In this document: piece after piece, positions 23,882 through 33,281 of the stretch
How positions within the stretch are numbered: position 1 is the stretch's first letter
Layout: each line of letters opens with the position of its first letter
DNA from: Planctomycetia bacterium
Lineage (GTDB): Bacteria > Planctomycetota > Planctomycetia > Planctomycetales > Planctomycetaceae
NCBI GenBank assembly: GCA_016200145.1
Contig: JACQFH010000368.1
Span: 1-39,794, forward strand
Length of the DNA: 39,794 nt
Direction of reading: 5' to 3'
Position numbers and translations under genes: made by a program
The notes under the pieces: generated by a model
The model's database searches: none
Told to the model about the DNA's origin: nothing
Seen by the model: the letters and a program-made list of their open reading frames with translations, nothing else

Positions 23882-26833
23882 CTACTTGACGACGAAACTC
23901 AGCAGCCGGCCCGGGACATAGATGATTTTGACGATCTGCTTGCCGGCGAGTTGCTCGGCGATGCGCGCGTCGGCTCTGGCGGCAGACTCCACCACGGACT
24001 GATCGGCGTCGGATGGAACCCGAATCTTCCCGCGCACTTTGCCGTTGATCTGCACGGCGATTTCGACTTCGGATTCGACGAGCAGGGCCGGGTCAAACGT
24101 CGGCCAGGCTTCGTATGCTAAGGTTCCAGAGCCCCCCAGCAGTTCCCATGCCTCTTCCGCCAGATGCGGCGCAAATGGGGCCAGCAGCAGCACGAACGGT
24201 TTGACGATCGACCGCGGCCTGCATGCCTGTCCGGCGACAGCATTCACGAACTCCATCATCCGGCTGATGGCTGTGTTGAAGCCGAGGTTTTCGACGTCGT
24301 TCGTCACCGCCTGGATCGTCTTGTGGAGCAGTCGCAACTGTTCGGGAGTGGGCTCAACATCCTGCACGGCCGGGTTGAGACGAATCTCATCAGCCGACTC
24401 GTCTGTAATCATCCGCCAGACGCGGGCCAGAAAGCGGCTGACCCCTTCGACACCACTCATGCTCCAGGGTTTGACCGCTTCCAGCGGGCCCATGAACATC
24501 TCGTACAGCCGCAGCGAATCGGCCCCGTACTCGTCGACGACTTTGTCCGGGTTGATCACATTCCCACGCGATTTTGACATCTTGAACGCCCGGCTCTCGA
24601 CGACGATGGCGGGGTCGTCCGCCAAAACGAAGTCGTTCCCTTTCTTGACGACCTGGTCGGCCGACAGCTTGACGGCCTGGACTGGGCGACCCGTGGAAGT
24701 TTCGACGTCGTCGCGAACGGCACGGGCGGAAATCCATTCAAGTTCGGTGTTTGGTGTTTGGTGTTTGGTGTTTTCAGATGGCGCGAGCCGATAACCAGTG
24801 AGCTCGGCTTCGCCGAGGATCATGCCTTGATTCACGAGGCGGCGGAAGGGCTCGTCGCACGACAAATGGCCACGATCGAACAGCACCTTGTGCCAGAAAC
24901 GGGAATATAAGAGGTGCAGAACCGCGTGCTCGGCGCCGCCGATGTAGAGGTCGACCGGCATCCAGGCCCGTTCTTTCTCCCGATCGACGAACGCTTGTCC
25001 GTTTTTGGGGTCGATGAACCGCAGATAATACCAGCACGACCCGGCCCATTGGGGCATGGTGTTCGTCTCGCGAGCGAGTCGCATGCCGTCGGGAGCCGTT
25101 TTGAAGAGCCACTCCTGCGGCGCCTCGGCGAGTGGCGGCTCGGGGCGGCCGTGGGGCTTGAAGTGGGTCATCGCCGGCAGCGTCACCGGGAGTTCGGCTT
25201 CCGCATCGGTCCGCATCAGGCCAGTGGGCTTGCCGTCGGCGTCCAGCTCGTGCCAGATCGGAAACGGCTCTCCCCAGAAATGCTGCCGGCTGAAAAGCCA
25301 GTCGCGCAGACGGTAATTCACGGCGCCGCGCCCCAGGCCGGCCGACGACAGGTCGGCGCTGATCTTCTGCTTGAATTCGCTCGTCGCGAGGCCGCTGTAA
25401 GGTCCGGAGGCCAGCGCATTCCCTTCGCCGGCAAACGGAGTTTCGGTCTTGCCGGCAACCATGCGGGTCTGCGCCAGCTCGTCTTTTGTTGGCTCATACC
25501 CGGTTGGAGGTTGTACAACCGGAATGATCGGCAGTTGGAATTTCACCGCGAATTCCCAGTCGCGCAGGTCGTGCGCCGGGACAGCCATAATGGCCCCGGT
25601 ACCGTAGCTGATCAGCACGTAGTCGGCGATCCAGACTGGAATCGGCTCGCCGTTCACGGGATTGACGGCGTAGCTGCCGGTGAAAACGCCAGTCTTGTCT
25701 TTAGCCAGGTCGGTGCGGTCGAGGTCGCTCTTCGTTGAGGCCTGGCGGCGGTAGGCATCGACTGCGGCTTTTTGATCGGCAGTCGTCAGCCTGTCGACGA
25801 AGGGATGTTCCGGCGCGAGAACCATGTACGTGGCGCCGAACAGCGTATCGGGGCGCGTCGTGTAGATGCGAATGCATTCATCGGCCGGTGCTTTAGGAAA
25901 ACCCGACCGCTTGCGCACCACTTTCCAGGCCTCGAAACTCTCAGCCCAGACCGATCGCTGTGCGATCGACAGCGCTTCTCCCTTCCCGATATAGAAATCG
26001 ACTTCGGCGCCGTCGCTCTTGCCGATCCAGTTGCGCTGCAGCAGCTTGATCGAGTCAGGCCAGTTGACCGAATCGAGATCCGACAACAACCGCTCGGCGT
26101 ACGCCGTGATCCCGAGCATCCACTGCCGGAGGGGAATGCGAACGACCGGATGGCTGCCGCGCTCGCTCTTGCCGTCGATCACCTCTTCGTTGGCGAGCAC
26201 CGTGCCCAGCGCCGGGCACCAGTTGACGGGGGCTTCGGTCTGGTAGGCCAGGCGGTGCGCATCCTGAAAGCGCCGCACGGCGGCAGGGCCAGCGGCGTTG
26301 ACTTCGGGGGGAATCGGCAGCTCGGCGATCGGGCGACCTTTGCCAACGTGCTTTTTTCCCGCCCCATCGGTCCATCCAAAGTCGGGATCGTGCCAGGTGT
26401 CGAAGATCTGCAGGAAGATCCACTGCGTCCAGCGGAAGTATTCGGGGTCGGTCGTCGCCAGCTCACGGCTCCAGTCGTAGCTGAAACCGAGCATTTTGAG
26501 CTGCCGCCGGAACGTGGCGATGTTTTTGTAAGTCGTCTCGCGCGGATGCGTTCCCGTCTTGATGGCATGCTGCTCGGCCGGCAGACCGAACGCGTCCCAT
26601 CCCATCGGGTGCAGCACCGACTTCCCGCGCATGCGCTGATAACGGCAGGTGATGTCGGTGGCGGTGTACCCCTCGGGATGACCGACGTGCAATCCGTCGC
26701 CGGACGGATACGGAAACATATCGAGCACATACAGCTTTTCACCGGCCGGCAGGGGGGAAACTGCGAACGTGCGGTTCTGTTCCCAGTAATCCTGCCACTT
26801 CTTTTCGATGCGCCGGGGGTCGTAACGAGGCAT
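23882..26833 (-). CDS. leuS: Leucyl-tRNA synthetase
   Basis: A 983-residue class I synthetase that charges tRNA-Leu. The HIGH motif appears as HVGHPEG (49-55) in [20 protein letters not shown]. The editing domain includes [21 protein letters not shown] and [25 protein letters not shown] motif ([16 protein letters not shown]) lies near residue 749. The anticodon-binding region and the C-terminal [14 protein letters not shown] domain are complete. It is longer than the E. coli enzyme (860). Part of the excess is a loop shortly before KMSKS (residues about 686-697, [12 protein letters not shown]), encoded by four perfect copies of a 7-base repeat. Start ATG 26833 ([17 protein letters not shown]) fits the family. 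Confidence 0.98.
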   Translation of the reverse strand: MPRYDPRRIEKKWQDYWEQNRTFAVSPLPAGEKLYVLDMFPYPSGDGLHVGHPEGYTATDITCRYQRMRGKSVLHPMGWDAFGLPAEQHAIKTGTHPRETTYKNIATFRRQLKMLGFSYDWSRELATTDPEYFRWTQWIFLQIFDTWHDPDFGWTDGAGKKHVGKGRPIAELPIPPEVNAAGPAAVRRFQDAHRLAYQTEAPVNWCPALGTVLANEEVIDGKSERGSHPVVRIPLRQWMLGITAYAERLLSDLDSVNWPDSIKLLQRNWIGKSDGAEVDFYIGKGEALSIAQRSVWAESFEAWKVVRKRSGFPKAPADECIRIYTTRPDTLFGATYMVLAPEHPFVDRLTTADQKAAVDAYRRQASTKSDLDRTDLAKDKTGVFTGSYAVNPVNGEPIPVWIADYVLISYGTGAIMAVPAHDLRDWEFAVKFQLPIIPVVQPPTGYEPTKDELAQTRMVAGKTETPFAGEGNALASGPYSGLATSEFKQKISADLSSAGLGRGAVNYRLRDWLFSRQHFWGEPFPIWHELDADGKPTGLMRTDAEAELPVTLPAMTHFKPHGRPEPPLAEAPQEWLFKTAPDGMRLARETNTMPQWAGSCWYYLRFIDPKNGQAFVDREKERAWMPVDLYIGGAEHAVLHLLYSRFWHKVLFDRGHLSCDEPFRRLVNQGMILGEAELTGYRLAPSENTKHQTPNTELEWISARAVRDDVETSTGRPVQAVKLSADQVVKKGNDFVLADDPAIVVESRAFKMSKSRGNVINPDKVVDEYGADSLRLYEMFMGPLEAVKPWSMSGVEGVSRFLARVWRMITDESADEIRLNPAVQDVEPTPEQLRLLHKTIQAVTNDVENLGFNTAISRMMEFVNAVAGQACRPRSIVKPFVLLLAPFAPHLAEEAWELLGGSGTLAYEAWPTFDPALLVESEVEIAVQINGKVRGKIRVPSDADQSVVESAARADARIAEQLAGKQIVKIIYVPGRLLSFVVK
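24746..24773. repeat. Four tandem 7-base repeats inside leuS
   Basis: Four perfect tandem copies of GGTGTTT (AAACACC on the coding strand) occupy 24746-24773 inside the leuS reading frame. They encode part of the [10 protein letters not shown] stretch. The same AAACACC word array is a common intergenic filler in planctomycete genomes, by my recollection. The frame is maintained on both sides. Confidence 0.9.
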
Positions 26834-27181
26834 GCGGGTGTCTGACTTTCAAATCGAAGGACCAAGATAATGTGCCGGTAAGTGTATTGAAGCCGGTGAG
26901 GTTTGCAATTGCCCGTGACGGCCCCTTGCTCACGCGGCGGACTACAGAGTTGGTTCCACGCTGGCAGCCCGACGCGTAAGTGAGGGATGCATCGAGTTCC
27001 TCGGCGTCCGGCCAGTGCCCCGGCCGCTGCGAGCGGCACTTACGCCGCGCCCGGCAGGGCGGCCGAATTTTCGCGTCCCGCTTTCCACCCGGCTCCGGCT
27101 TGGGCACAATAGCTGTTTCCGGCGGTATGGCCGTTCATGCCACAGGCCACGAGGCGAATACTCGAAGCGGGGGAGCCAGCC
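26834..27181. other. Intergenic region with dispersed-repeat fragment
   Basis: About 350 bases between the divergent leuS and the 44-residue gene, so promoters for both are expected. A 9-base inverted repeat (GCGTAAGTG at 26974-26982, CACTTACGC at 27037-27045) lies in a block of wording (GCCCGACGCGTAAGTGAGGG) that I recognise as another planctomycete dispersed repeat. GCAATTGC occurs near 26907. No gene is evident in the repeat itself. Confidence 0.45.
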
Positions 27182-27316
27182 ATGTTCGGCGTCGGCTTGA
27201 TTGAAGCAATCATCCTGGGAATCCTCTGTCTTGTCCCAACCATCGCGGGGATCGGCGTTGTGGTCTGGCTGGTAACGAAAAACAAACGGTCGTCAGGGGA
27301 GAATAGAGATGAATAA
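27182..27316 (+). CDS. 44-residue single-helix membrane peptide
   Basis: ATG at 27182 is preceded by a strong GGGGGAG site with 6-base spacing. The product has one long hydrophobic helix (about residues 4-33; LIEAIILGILCLVPTIAGIG, then VVVWLV) and a charged tail TKNKRSSGENRDE. Its last 8 bases overlap the start of the Tat TIM-barrel gene, which suggests translational coupling. Function unknown. The inside-positive tail suggests an N-out orientation, but this is only a topology rule. Confidence 0.68.
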   Translation: MFGVGLIEAIILGILCLVPTIAGIGVVVWLVTKNKRSSGENRDE

Positions 27317-28277
27317 TGGTAATTTGCCCGCGGGGAACTGCCCGGTCACGCGCCGTGGATTTCTTGCGACTGCGGGTGCAGGCGCGGCGCTGCTGGCAGT
27401 TTCGGGCGATCAATTATCGGAAGCGGCCCCGCCGATCCGGCGGAATGGCAAGCCACACATGAAATTGAGCCTGGCGGCCTATTCGTATCGCGACTTTCTG
27501 CCCAAAGCGCCGCCGAAGGAACCCCCCAAAGAACCGGCTCCGCCTCCCGAAATGACGCTCGACGGTTTCATCCGGCTTTGTGCCGATCTCGGTCTCGACG
27601 GCACCGAACTGACGAGTTACTACTTCCCGCACGATTTCGGCGAAGCGTACCTGATCCACCTCAAGCAACTGACGTTTCGGCTGGGGCTCGACATCTCGGG
27701 AACCGCGATCGCCAACGATTTCTGCCTGCCCCCCGGAGACGAGCGAGACAAATCGCTTACACACACGCGCAAGTGGATCGACCACGCCGCCCTGATGGGG
27801 GCGCCGGTCATCCGCATTTTCGCCGGGACGGTCCCGAAAGGGAGCAGCGAGCAGGAAGCGATCGAACGCTGCGCCGCGGGGATTAATGAGTCCCTCGAAT
27901 ACGCGGCCCAAAAGGGCGTTTGTCTGGCGCTCGAGAACCACGGCGGGATCACCGCCACGCCCGACCAGATGCTGCGGATCATCGAGCGGGTGCAGGATTC
28001 ACCCTGGTTCGGCGTGAATTTCGACGGCGGCAACTTCAGCACCGACGACCCGTACCGCGACCTGGCTCGAATCGCTCCCTACGCGATCAACGCCCAGATC
28101 AAAACCGATATGAAGGTCGGCGGCAAGCAGCAGGATGCCGACCTGGAGCGGGTGGTGAAGATTCTGGCCGACGCCGGATACCGCGGTTACGTCGTGCTCG
28201 AATACGAGGGGAAAGAGGACCCGAAAACGGCCGTCCCCCGGCACATCGAAACGCTCCGCAAAATCATCCGCGCTTGA
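27309..28277 (+). CDS. Tat-exported sugar phosphate isomerase/epimerase-like TIM-barrel protein
   Basis: A 322-residue protein. A twin-arginine signal (TRRGFLATAGAGAALLAVSG, about residues 14-33) indicates folded export. The mature part is an AP-endonuclease-2-type TIM barrel: LSLAAYSYRDFL, LCADLGLDGTELTSYYFP, ISGTAIANDFCLP, VIRIFAGTVPKGSSEQEAIE, LALENHGGITATPDQMLRII, GVNFDGGNFSTDDPYRDLAR, and the closing GYRGYVVLEYEGKEDPKTAV. Conserved E and D/H residues at strand ends (in LENHGG, NFDGGNF and LEYEGKED) fit a divalent metal site. Substrates of such exported planctomycete barrels are rarely known. The next gene follows after 15 bases. Confidence 0.92.
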   Translation: MNNGNLPAGNCPVTRRGFLATAGAGAALLAVSGDQLSEAAPPIRRNGKPHMKLSLAAYSYRDFLPKAPPKEPPKEPAPPPEMTLDGFIRLCADLGLDGTELTSYYFPHDFGEAYLIHLKQLTFRLGLDISGTAIANDFCLPPGDERDKSLTHTRKWIDHAALMGAPVIRIFAGTVPKGSSEQEAIERCAAGINESLEYAAQKGVCLALENHGGITATPDQMLRIIERVQDSPWFGVNFDGGNFSTDDPYRDLARIAPYAINAQIKTDMKVGGKQQDADLERVVKILADAGYRGYVVLEYEGKEDPKTAVPRHIETLRKIIRA

Positions 28278-28292
28278 CCGCGCCGTGCCTGC

Positions 28293-31200
28293 ATGCCCGA
28301 CACGACCTTCCTGCCCGATCCGGACTTCGACGACGCGCCCCGGAAGCAAGGGGACGGTTTTAAGACCGTCGCGATTGCGCTGTCGATCGTGGGCGGCATT
28401 CTCATGATGACGTGCTGCGGAGTCGGCGCGGTCGTCTATTTCACGATGCGCGAGCAGTTTCAGCAGTTTCAGCAGGCGATTCTCGACAACAAGATCGTCA
28501 TGCCGCCGGCGGAGTACGAGTCGATCGAGCAGCGGCGCGCCGATTTGAAGGCGGGATTCGGCGCGGATCAGCCGCAGGTCGACCCGGCGACGCTGGCCGG
28601 CGTGACGTCGTTCTTCGAGCGCGTCGTCCAGGCCACTCGCGATTCGGACGAGGTCAAATTCCGGGCGCTGGTGGACGGCCGGCGCTTCATGGACGAAGTG
28701 AAAAAGCGAGGCGTTCTCAAGGAGCTGACGGAATTCTCCGAATCGTACCTGATCAGCGATTTTCAGAATCGCTGGATTTCGATTCCCGGTTCCTGGACAC
28801 GATTTCATATTGCCAACGTCAAACTGGCGGGCAACGGAAACGACGCCGTGGTTTACGTCTACTTCTGGGACGAGACACAGTGGATTTTCGAAGTGCGATT
28901 CTGGATCACTCGTACGGGAATCGATTGGCGCGCTTATGACTGGGAAGTGCTCGAATACGGAATCCGTGTGTCGCTGGAAGCCGCCGTCTATACTCAATAC
29001 GGCGAACACGAGGCCGCCGAGCACTTGAAGGCGCTCGGTGAACTCCACGAAGCTTATGAGCTGTTCAACAAGGGGGACGCCAAGGCGGCCGTCGGGAAAA
29101 TGAATCAGGCCGAAAAGCGGGTCCCGATTCCGGAACTTGCCGACAATCTGGCAGTGCAGTCCGCGTACACGTGGCGCAGCCTCGGAAAACCTCGCAGTGC
29201 GCTGGCCGCCGCCCGCAGAGTGCGCGTGCCGGGCATCGCCGCAGGAGCGCTGCACGCTCAGGCTTCGGTCTACCGGGAGTACGGGTTGTACCGTCGGGCC
29301 CTGGAATTCGCCCTGAAATACGAAGAGGCCGTCGGCGGAGGGCCCGGCAGCGACGATCTGCTGGCAGCCCTCAACGACAGCCTCGATAACCGGCAATCCG
29401 CGTTCGAGTGCCGCACGAGACTTTTGCGCATAGATCCCGACAACGCCGGCGCGCTGACGTCTCTCGCCCTGGCGGCCGATGAATCGCAGCGGCAGATCGT
29501 GATCGAGCTCGTCCAGCGGACAAGTCAACCGGCCGATCGCGCCGCCGGCCTGGTGACCTCGGTGGCGTCGGGCGGCGATCTGGCCGTCGCTCGGGCGCTC
29601 GTCGAGTTCCTGGTTCAAGCCGAGCCCGATTCGGCACGGGCGGCGCTGGCGCAAGGCCGAATGGCCTCAGCCGAGGGTGAGTTTGAGAGGGCCGCGGGGT
29701 TCTACCGAACGGCCCTGGAACGGAATCACGACGACGAATCCCGCGAAGAGTATCTTTCGGCATATCTCGATGCCATGACGGCAGCCGGCAAAGCCCGCGA
29801 AGCGTACGAGCAGTCGCCGGATCAGAAGGCCGCGTTCCGGCATCTCGTCGGCGGAACAGGCGACGATGACGATCGGGATGACAGCAATCTGCCGCCGGAA
29901 ACGTTGCGGGCTTTGTGCGACGCCCATCGCGCGTCGCATGCGAATGATCCCTGGCTGCACTATCAGGACGGCCTGAATTTCGAACGGGAGTCGAATACGG
30001 AAGCGGCCGAGCGCGAATTCCGGGCCGCAATCGAACACGGTGAAGAAGCCGAATTGCCGCTCTTTCGCGGCGCACTGTTTTCTCTGCTCGATCAAGCCGG
30101 ACGCACGCTCGACGCTTACACGGGCGTTTTCCCCGCGGACGAATCTTTCCCACGGCTCGTCCAGATCCATCGCTGGAAACATGTTGCGGGTGATCTGGAA
30201 GAAGTTTGCCGGCGGCATCGGGAGACACATCCTGGCGACCCGTGGCTCGACTCCTGCGCCGCCATCCTGCAGCAAAAAGCCGGCAATTCGCACGAAGCGC
30301 TGCGGCTGGCCCGGCATGGCTACGAGGCTGCTGCAGACGACTCGATCAAGCTGCAATACCGATGGCAGGTCGTCGACCTGGCCATTGAAGCCGGTGATCT
30401 GGAGGCGGTCTATCAGGTCGCCGAGACGGCCGACGAAGCGCTGCGCATCCTGACGCGGCACGCGCAAAATCCCGATTCGAAACTCACGATGCAATCGATC
30501 CTCGACCAGCACCGGAAAACCCGCCCGATCACCTCGCTGTGGAAGGCATTGCAGGCACAGGAACAATGGAAGCTGCGCGACTTTCAGGGTGTCGTGAACA
30601 CCGTCGGGCCGAATCCCGAGCAAGTGCTTCGAGATCTGTCGGACTGGGATGCCGGAGATCTGGCGAACGTCGAATTCCAGAGTCTCTGGCAATTGGGCCT
30701 GGCTGATTCTGCCCGGCGCCTTGCAGAAACGGTCTATGACGACTGGGGCAAAGCCAGGTCGCTGCTGTACGTCCACGCCCGGGGACGCAACCTCCCTGCG
30801 GTGGAACGGCTGCTGAGCGAATTCGGGAATGACACCTGGAAAGTCAGCGCCACCTACAACGAGCCCGAGGTCGGCGCCATCCTGCGGAGCGCCGAATTCT
30901 TGCCTGTGCGGCGTCTATTTCCGCCGCCGGCAGCGGTCCCGAGTTCCGCAGTGGGCGTCGTGCTGCTTCTCGACGGACCGGCCAATGTCACTGCGGAATC
31001 GCTGCAGGCGGCCGCACGCATTGTCCTGGGGGACGACGTTGCGGTCGAGCAGCTCGCAGCGCCCCCCGGTGTGGCGGACTCCGGAATTGCCGGGCGCTGG
31101 TTGCTTGCCTCGGATCGCGGCCGGATCGCAATCGCCGCCGGTACCAATCGGTACTTCGTCGAATCCGACGTGCGCGGCGTTCGTCCGCAGAGCGAGTCGC

Positions 31201-31799
31201 TCAGCGGTGCGATCGCGCGGCACAATGGATGGATCAGCCTGTGCGATCCGGGATCCAAGGTCGACGCCGAGAATAACCGCGCTGCCTCCTCGCAGGTTGA
31301 CCGCCTGGCCGCGCGCTTGCGCGACGATCACTGCCTGGCGATCCAGCTCTTGCCTGAGTACCGGCTGATCGAGAATTCACCGGAACTGGCGGCCAAACTG
31401 GAAAGCGACGACCCGCGGCACGAGCTTTCCGAACTGGGCGAAGTGCTGTGGCTGGAACGCGGCAAGGATCCTCAATCGCGAACCCAGAGGCCCGAAGACC
31501 TGTCGTTCCGTCGTTCGCTCGCGACATTCGACAGGGCGTTTGAATCGCGGACGGAGGAGCAATCATTCGAGCTCGGCATACTTCTCAGCCACGAAGATCT
31601 ATCCGAGGTGCTGAAGCTGCAAGTGACATCCGCATCGCGAGCGCCCTACCGTGGCAGGACGTACCGGGGCACGCTTGTGGCGGGCTCGAAACTGTGGCCT
31701 GAGCTGGCCGCCGGAGAACCGGTCTCGGTTTCCGAGTACCAGATCGTCGAGTGGTCGTACACGAAAGGCGATCAGGTCGAACGCGCGACGCGCTGGTGA
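28293..31799 (+). CDS. Large membrane-anchored TPR-repeat protein
   Basis: A 1168-residue protein. A short N-terminal cytoplasmic part is followed by one membrane helix (about 24-48, VAIALSIVGGILMMTCCGVG). A domain with strands (about 100-220) has IDWRAYDWEVLEYGIRVSLE. Long helical arrays of tetratricopeptide type follow from about 220 to 850 (for example HLKALGELHEAYELFNKGDA, GEFERAAGFYRTALERN, NTEAAEREFRAAIEHGEEAE). The C-terminal 300 residues are mixed alpha/beta and end with GTLVAGSKLWPELAAGEPVS, then EYQIVEWSY, loosely like DUF2314; I regard that as a guess. TPR arrays usually scaffold protein complexes. It is 15 bases after the TIM-barrel gene and 4 bases before the zinc-ribbon gene. 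Confidence 0.88.
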   Translation: MPDTTFLPDPDFDDAPRKQGDGFKTVAIALSIVGGILMMTCCGVGAVVYFTMREQFQQFQQAILDNKIVMPPAEYESIEQRRADLKAGFGADQPQVDPATLAGVTSFFERVVQATRDSDEVKFRALVDGRRFMDEVKKRGVLKELTEFSESYLISDFQNRWISIPGSWTRFHIANVKLAGNGNDAVVYVYFWDETQWIFEVRFWITRTGIDWRAYDWEVLEYGIRVSLEAAVYTQYGEHEAAEHLKALGELHEAYELFNKGDAKAAVGKMNQAEKRVPIPELADNLAVQSAYTWRSLGKPRSALAAARRVRVPGIAAGALHAQASVYREYGLYRRALEFALKYEEAVGGGPGSDDLLAALNDSLDNRQSAFECRTRLLRIDPDNAGALTSLALAADESQRQIVIELVQRTSQPADRAAGLVTSVASGGDLAVARALVEFLVQAEPDSARAALAQGRMASAEGEFERAAGFYRTALERNHDDESREEYLSAYLDAMTAAGKAREAYEQSPDQKAAFRHLVGGTGDDDDRDDSNLPPETLRALCDAHRASHANDPWLHYQDGLNFERESNTEAAEREFRAAIEHGEEAELPLFRGALFSLLDQAGRTLDAYTGVFPADESFPRLVQIHRWKHVAGDLEEVCRRHRETHPGDPWLDSCAAILQQKAGNSHEALRLARHGYEAAADDSIKLQYRWQVVDLAIEAGDLEAVYQVAETADEALRILTRHAQNPDSKLTMQSILDQHRKTRPITSLWKALQAQEQWKLRDFQGVVNTVGPNPEQVLRDLSDWDAGDLANVEFQSLWQLGLADSARRLAETVYDDWGKARSLLYVHARGRNLPAVERLLSEFGNDTWKVSATYNEPEVGAILRSAEFLPVRRLFPPPAAVPSSAVGVVLLLDGPANVTAESLQAAARIVLGDDVAVEQLAAPPGVADSGIAGRWLLASDRGRIAIAAGTNRYFVESDVRGVRPQSESLSGAIARHNGWISLCDPGSKVDAENNRAASSQVDRLAARLRDDHCLAIQLLPEYRLIENSPELAAKLESDDPRHELSELGEVLWLERGKDPQSRTQRPEDLSFRRSLATFDRAFESRTEEQSFELGILLSHEDLSEVLKLQVTSASRAPYRGRTYRGTLVAGSKLWPELAAGEPVSVSEYQIVEWSYTKGDQVERATRW

Positions 31800-31803
31800 A
31801 CTC

Positions 31804-32625
31804 ATGGAAATCGCGTGTCCAGTCTGCCAACTGGCGATTGATGTCCGGCGATCATCATTCGGGATGCGGATCGATTGCCCGGGCTGCGGAGAGACGTTCC
31901 GCGTCCCTGCCGAGCAGGGGCTCGTCGACCCGGCCGAGGCCTGGATCTCCGACGCCCACGAGCCTCCCGCCGCGGCCCAGACTGAACCAGTGGCGCCCCC
32001 GCCGATCCCGCAACGGACCAAAACCTGCCCCATGTGCGGCGAGCAGGAAGAACCCGACGCCCGTCGCTGCCGGGCGTGTGGTGAACTGCTGGCGGGATTC
32101 CAGGGGGCTGACGGCTACTCAATTCAGGGCATCTGGCGCAACGGCAGTCAGCTCGTCATGACAAAAGACGCCATGCTTCCCGCCATCTGCGTGCAGACGA
32201 ACCAGCCCGCCACCGAGCGCCTGCGGAGGAAACTGTACTGGCACCATCCGTTGATCTATTTGCTGGTTTTCCTCGGTCCGATCGGAGTGCTGCTGCTGAT
32301 TATCATTTCGCTGATCGTCCGCCAGGCGGCCGATATTCAGATCGGCCTGTCGCACGCGAGAATTGTGCGGCGGCGGTGGGTCATCGCCCTGGGTTGGACG
32401 GGAAGCGTGCTGGGGATTGGGATGAGCTTCTCGAGCGGCGCAGCAAACTACCAGCACGCATCGTATCTCTTGCTTGGCGGAATGGCGCTGCTCCTGGGCT
32501 CGATGATTACCGGCATCATCCTGGCCCGAATCGTGACGCCGACGCGCATCACGACGCGCTACGTGTGGTTGAAAGGCGTCCATCCCGGATATCTGGCCGC
32601 GCTGCCGCCATTCCCCGGGGAATAG
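31804..32625 (+). CDS. Zinc-ribbon membrane protein
   Basis: A 273-residue protein starting MEIACPVCQLAIDV. The first zinc ribbon is CPVC...CPGC (about residues 5-25). A second is CPMCGEQEEPDARRCRACGE (about 75-95). Two or more membrane helices follow (LIYLLVFLGPIGVLLLIIIS, WVIALGWTGSVLGIGMSF, and LLLGGMALLLGSMITGIILA). The frame is open upstream inside the TPR gene, but the start at 31804, 4 bases after the TPR stop, is consistent with the ribbon motif at the N-terminus. Function unknown; ribbon-plus-membrane proteins of this kind are common in planctomycetes. Confidence 0.88.
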   Translation: MEIACPVCQLAIDVRRSSFGMRIDCPGCGETFRVPAEQGLVDPAEAWISDAHEPPAAAQTEPVAPPPIPQRTKTCPMCGEQEEPDARRCRACGELLAGFQGADGYSIQGIWRNGSQLVMTKDAMLPAICVQTNQPATERLRRKLYWHHPLIYLLVFLGPIGVLLLIIISLIVRQAADIQIGLSHARIVRRRWVIALGWTGSVLGIGMSFSSGAANYQHASYLLLGGMALLLGSMITGIILARIVTPTRITTRYVWLKGVHPGYLAALPPFPGE

Positions 32626-32637
32626 CTGGCCAATCGG

Positions 32638-33100
32638 CTACTTCCACGCTGACTTGAGTTCCGAGATTGTCAGCGCCTTCAACTTGGCGCCGCGGCCGAC
32701 GACTTCGGTCTTGATCGACCGCTGCTGTGCGGGAACGACACCGCCGACCGACAGGGCCACGCGTCCGGCGTTGCCGAACACTTCAATGGAACCCCGGTCG
32801 ACGAGAATCTCGACCGTCACCAGCCCGTCGACCGGCGCCAGAGGCGCCGCCACGTTCTTGCAGACGAGCTGGTGCTTTCGCGCGTCGTAGCGCACGCTCA
32901 CGCCGCGCACAACGAGTCCGACGGACTCGGCCTGGCCGGGATCAAACGCAGCAACAATTCTCAGCAGCTCCCCGCGCACATCGCCGAGCGGGTTCTCGCC
33001 CGGCACGAGAGCCACGTCGGACCAGCGGCGCGGCGTGCTTTCGAGGCCGGACAATTCACGGACCGGCTCGGCGAACATCCGGGGCCTCCCCGAGAACAAC
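32638..33100 (-). pseudogene. C-terminal remnant of a GH32 (levanase/invertase-like) hydrolase
   Basis: The last ~150 residues of this frame match the beta-sandwich end of glycoside hydrolase family 32: GRPRMFAEPVRELSGLE, GELLRIVAAFDPGQAESVGL, VTVEILVDRGSIEVFGNAGR and VALSVGGVVPAQQRSIKTEV. The catalytic five-bladed propeller is absent. The frame continues upstream to 33321, but from about 33100 it no longer resembles the family. Position 33091 is also where an imperfect direct repeat begins. The next gene upstream is unrelated. The remnant is probably not expressed as a working enzyme. Family assignment of the fragment is fairly sure; the deletion mechanism is unknown. Confidence 0.75.
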
Positions 33101-33232
33101 TCTCTTCGTAACCATACTCTTTGGGGGTGTTTTCGTAACCGTTGTTCGCAGAATGACTTAAAAATTCCGCGACCATCTCGGTGTCTCGCGCGAGACCAAC
33201 TCTCCTCGGAATTGTGGGGGTGTTGGTTAACA
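33091..33232. repeat. Imperfect direct repeat next to the GH32 break
   Basis: The segment beginning at 33091 (CGAGAACAACTCTCTTCG, then GGGGGTGTT at 33123 and CGTAACC) recurs at 33191 (CGAGACCAACTCTCCTCG, GGGGGTGTT at 33216, GGTTAAC). The offset is 93-100 bases. The intervening DNA has no coding character. Two copies only; not a CRISPR. Confidence 0.6.
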
Positions 33233-33281
33233 GGCAAAGAGACTTTCGCCGGGCAAGGGTGTCGGAGATGGCCCGCCAAAC

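Noticed and set aside
24746-24773. CRISPR-like or phase-variation array
   Set aside because: Units are 7 bases without spacers and lie within leuS. Gain or loss of one unit would shift the frame of an essential gene, so phase variation is unlikely.
33091-33232. Two-unit CRISPR or attL/attR pair
   Set aside because: Only two imperfect copies about 100 bases apart, no further units, and no integrase of the tyrosine or serine type nearby.
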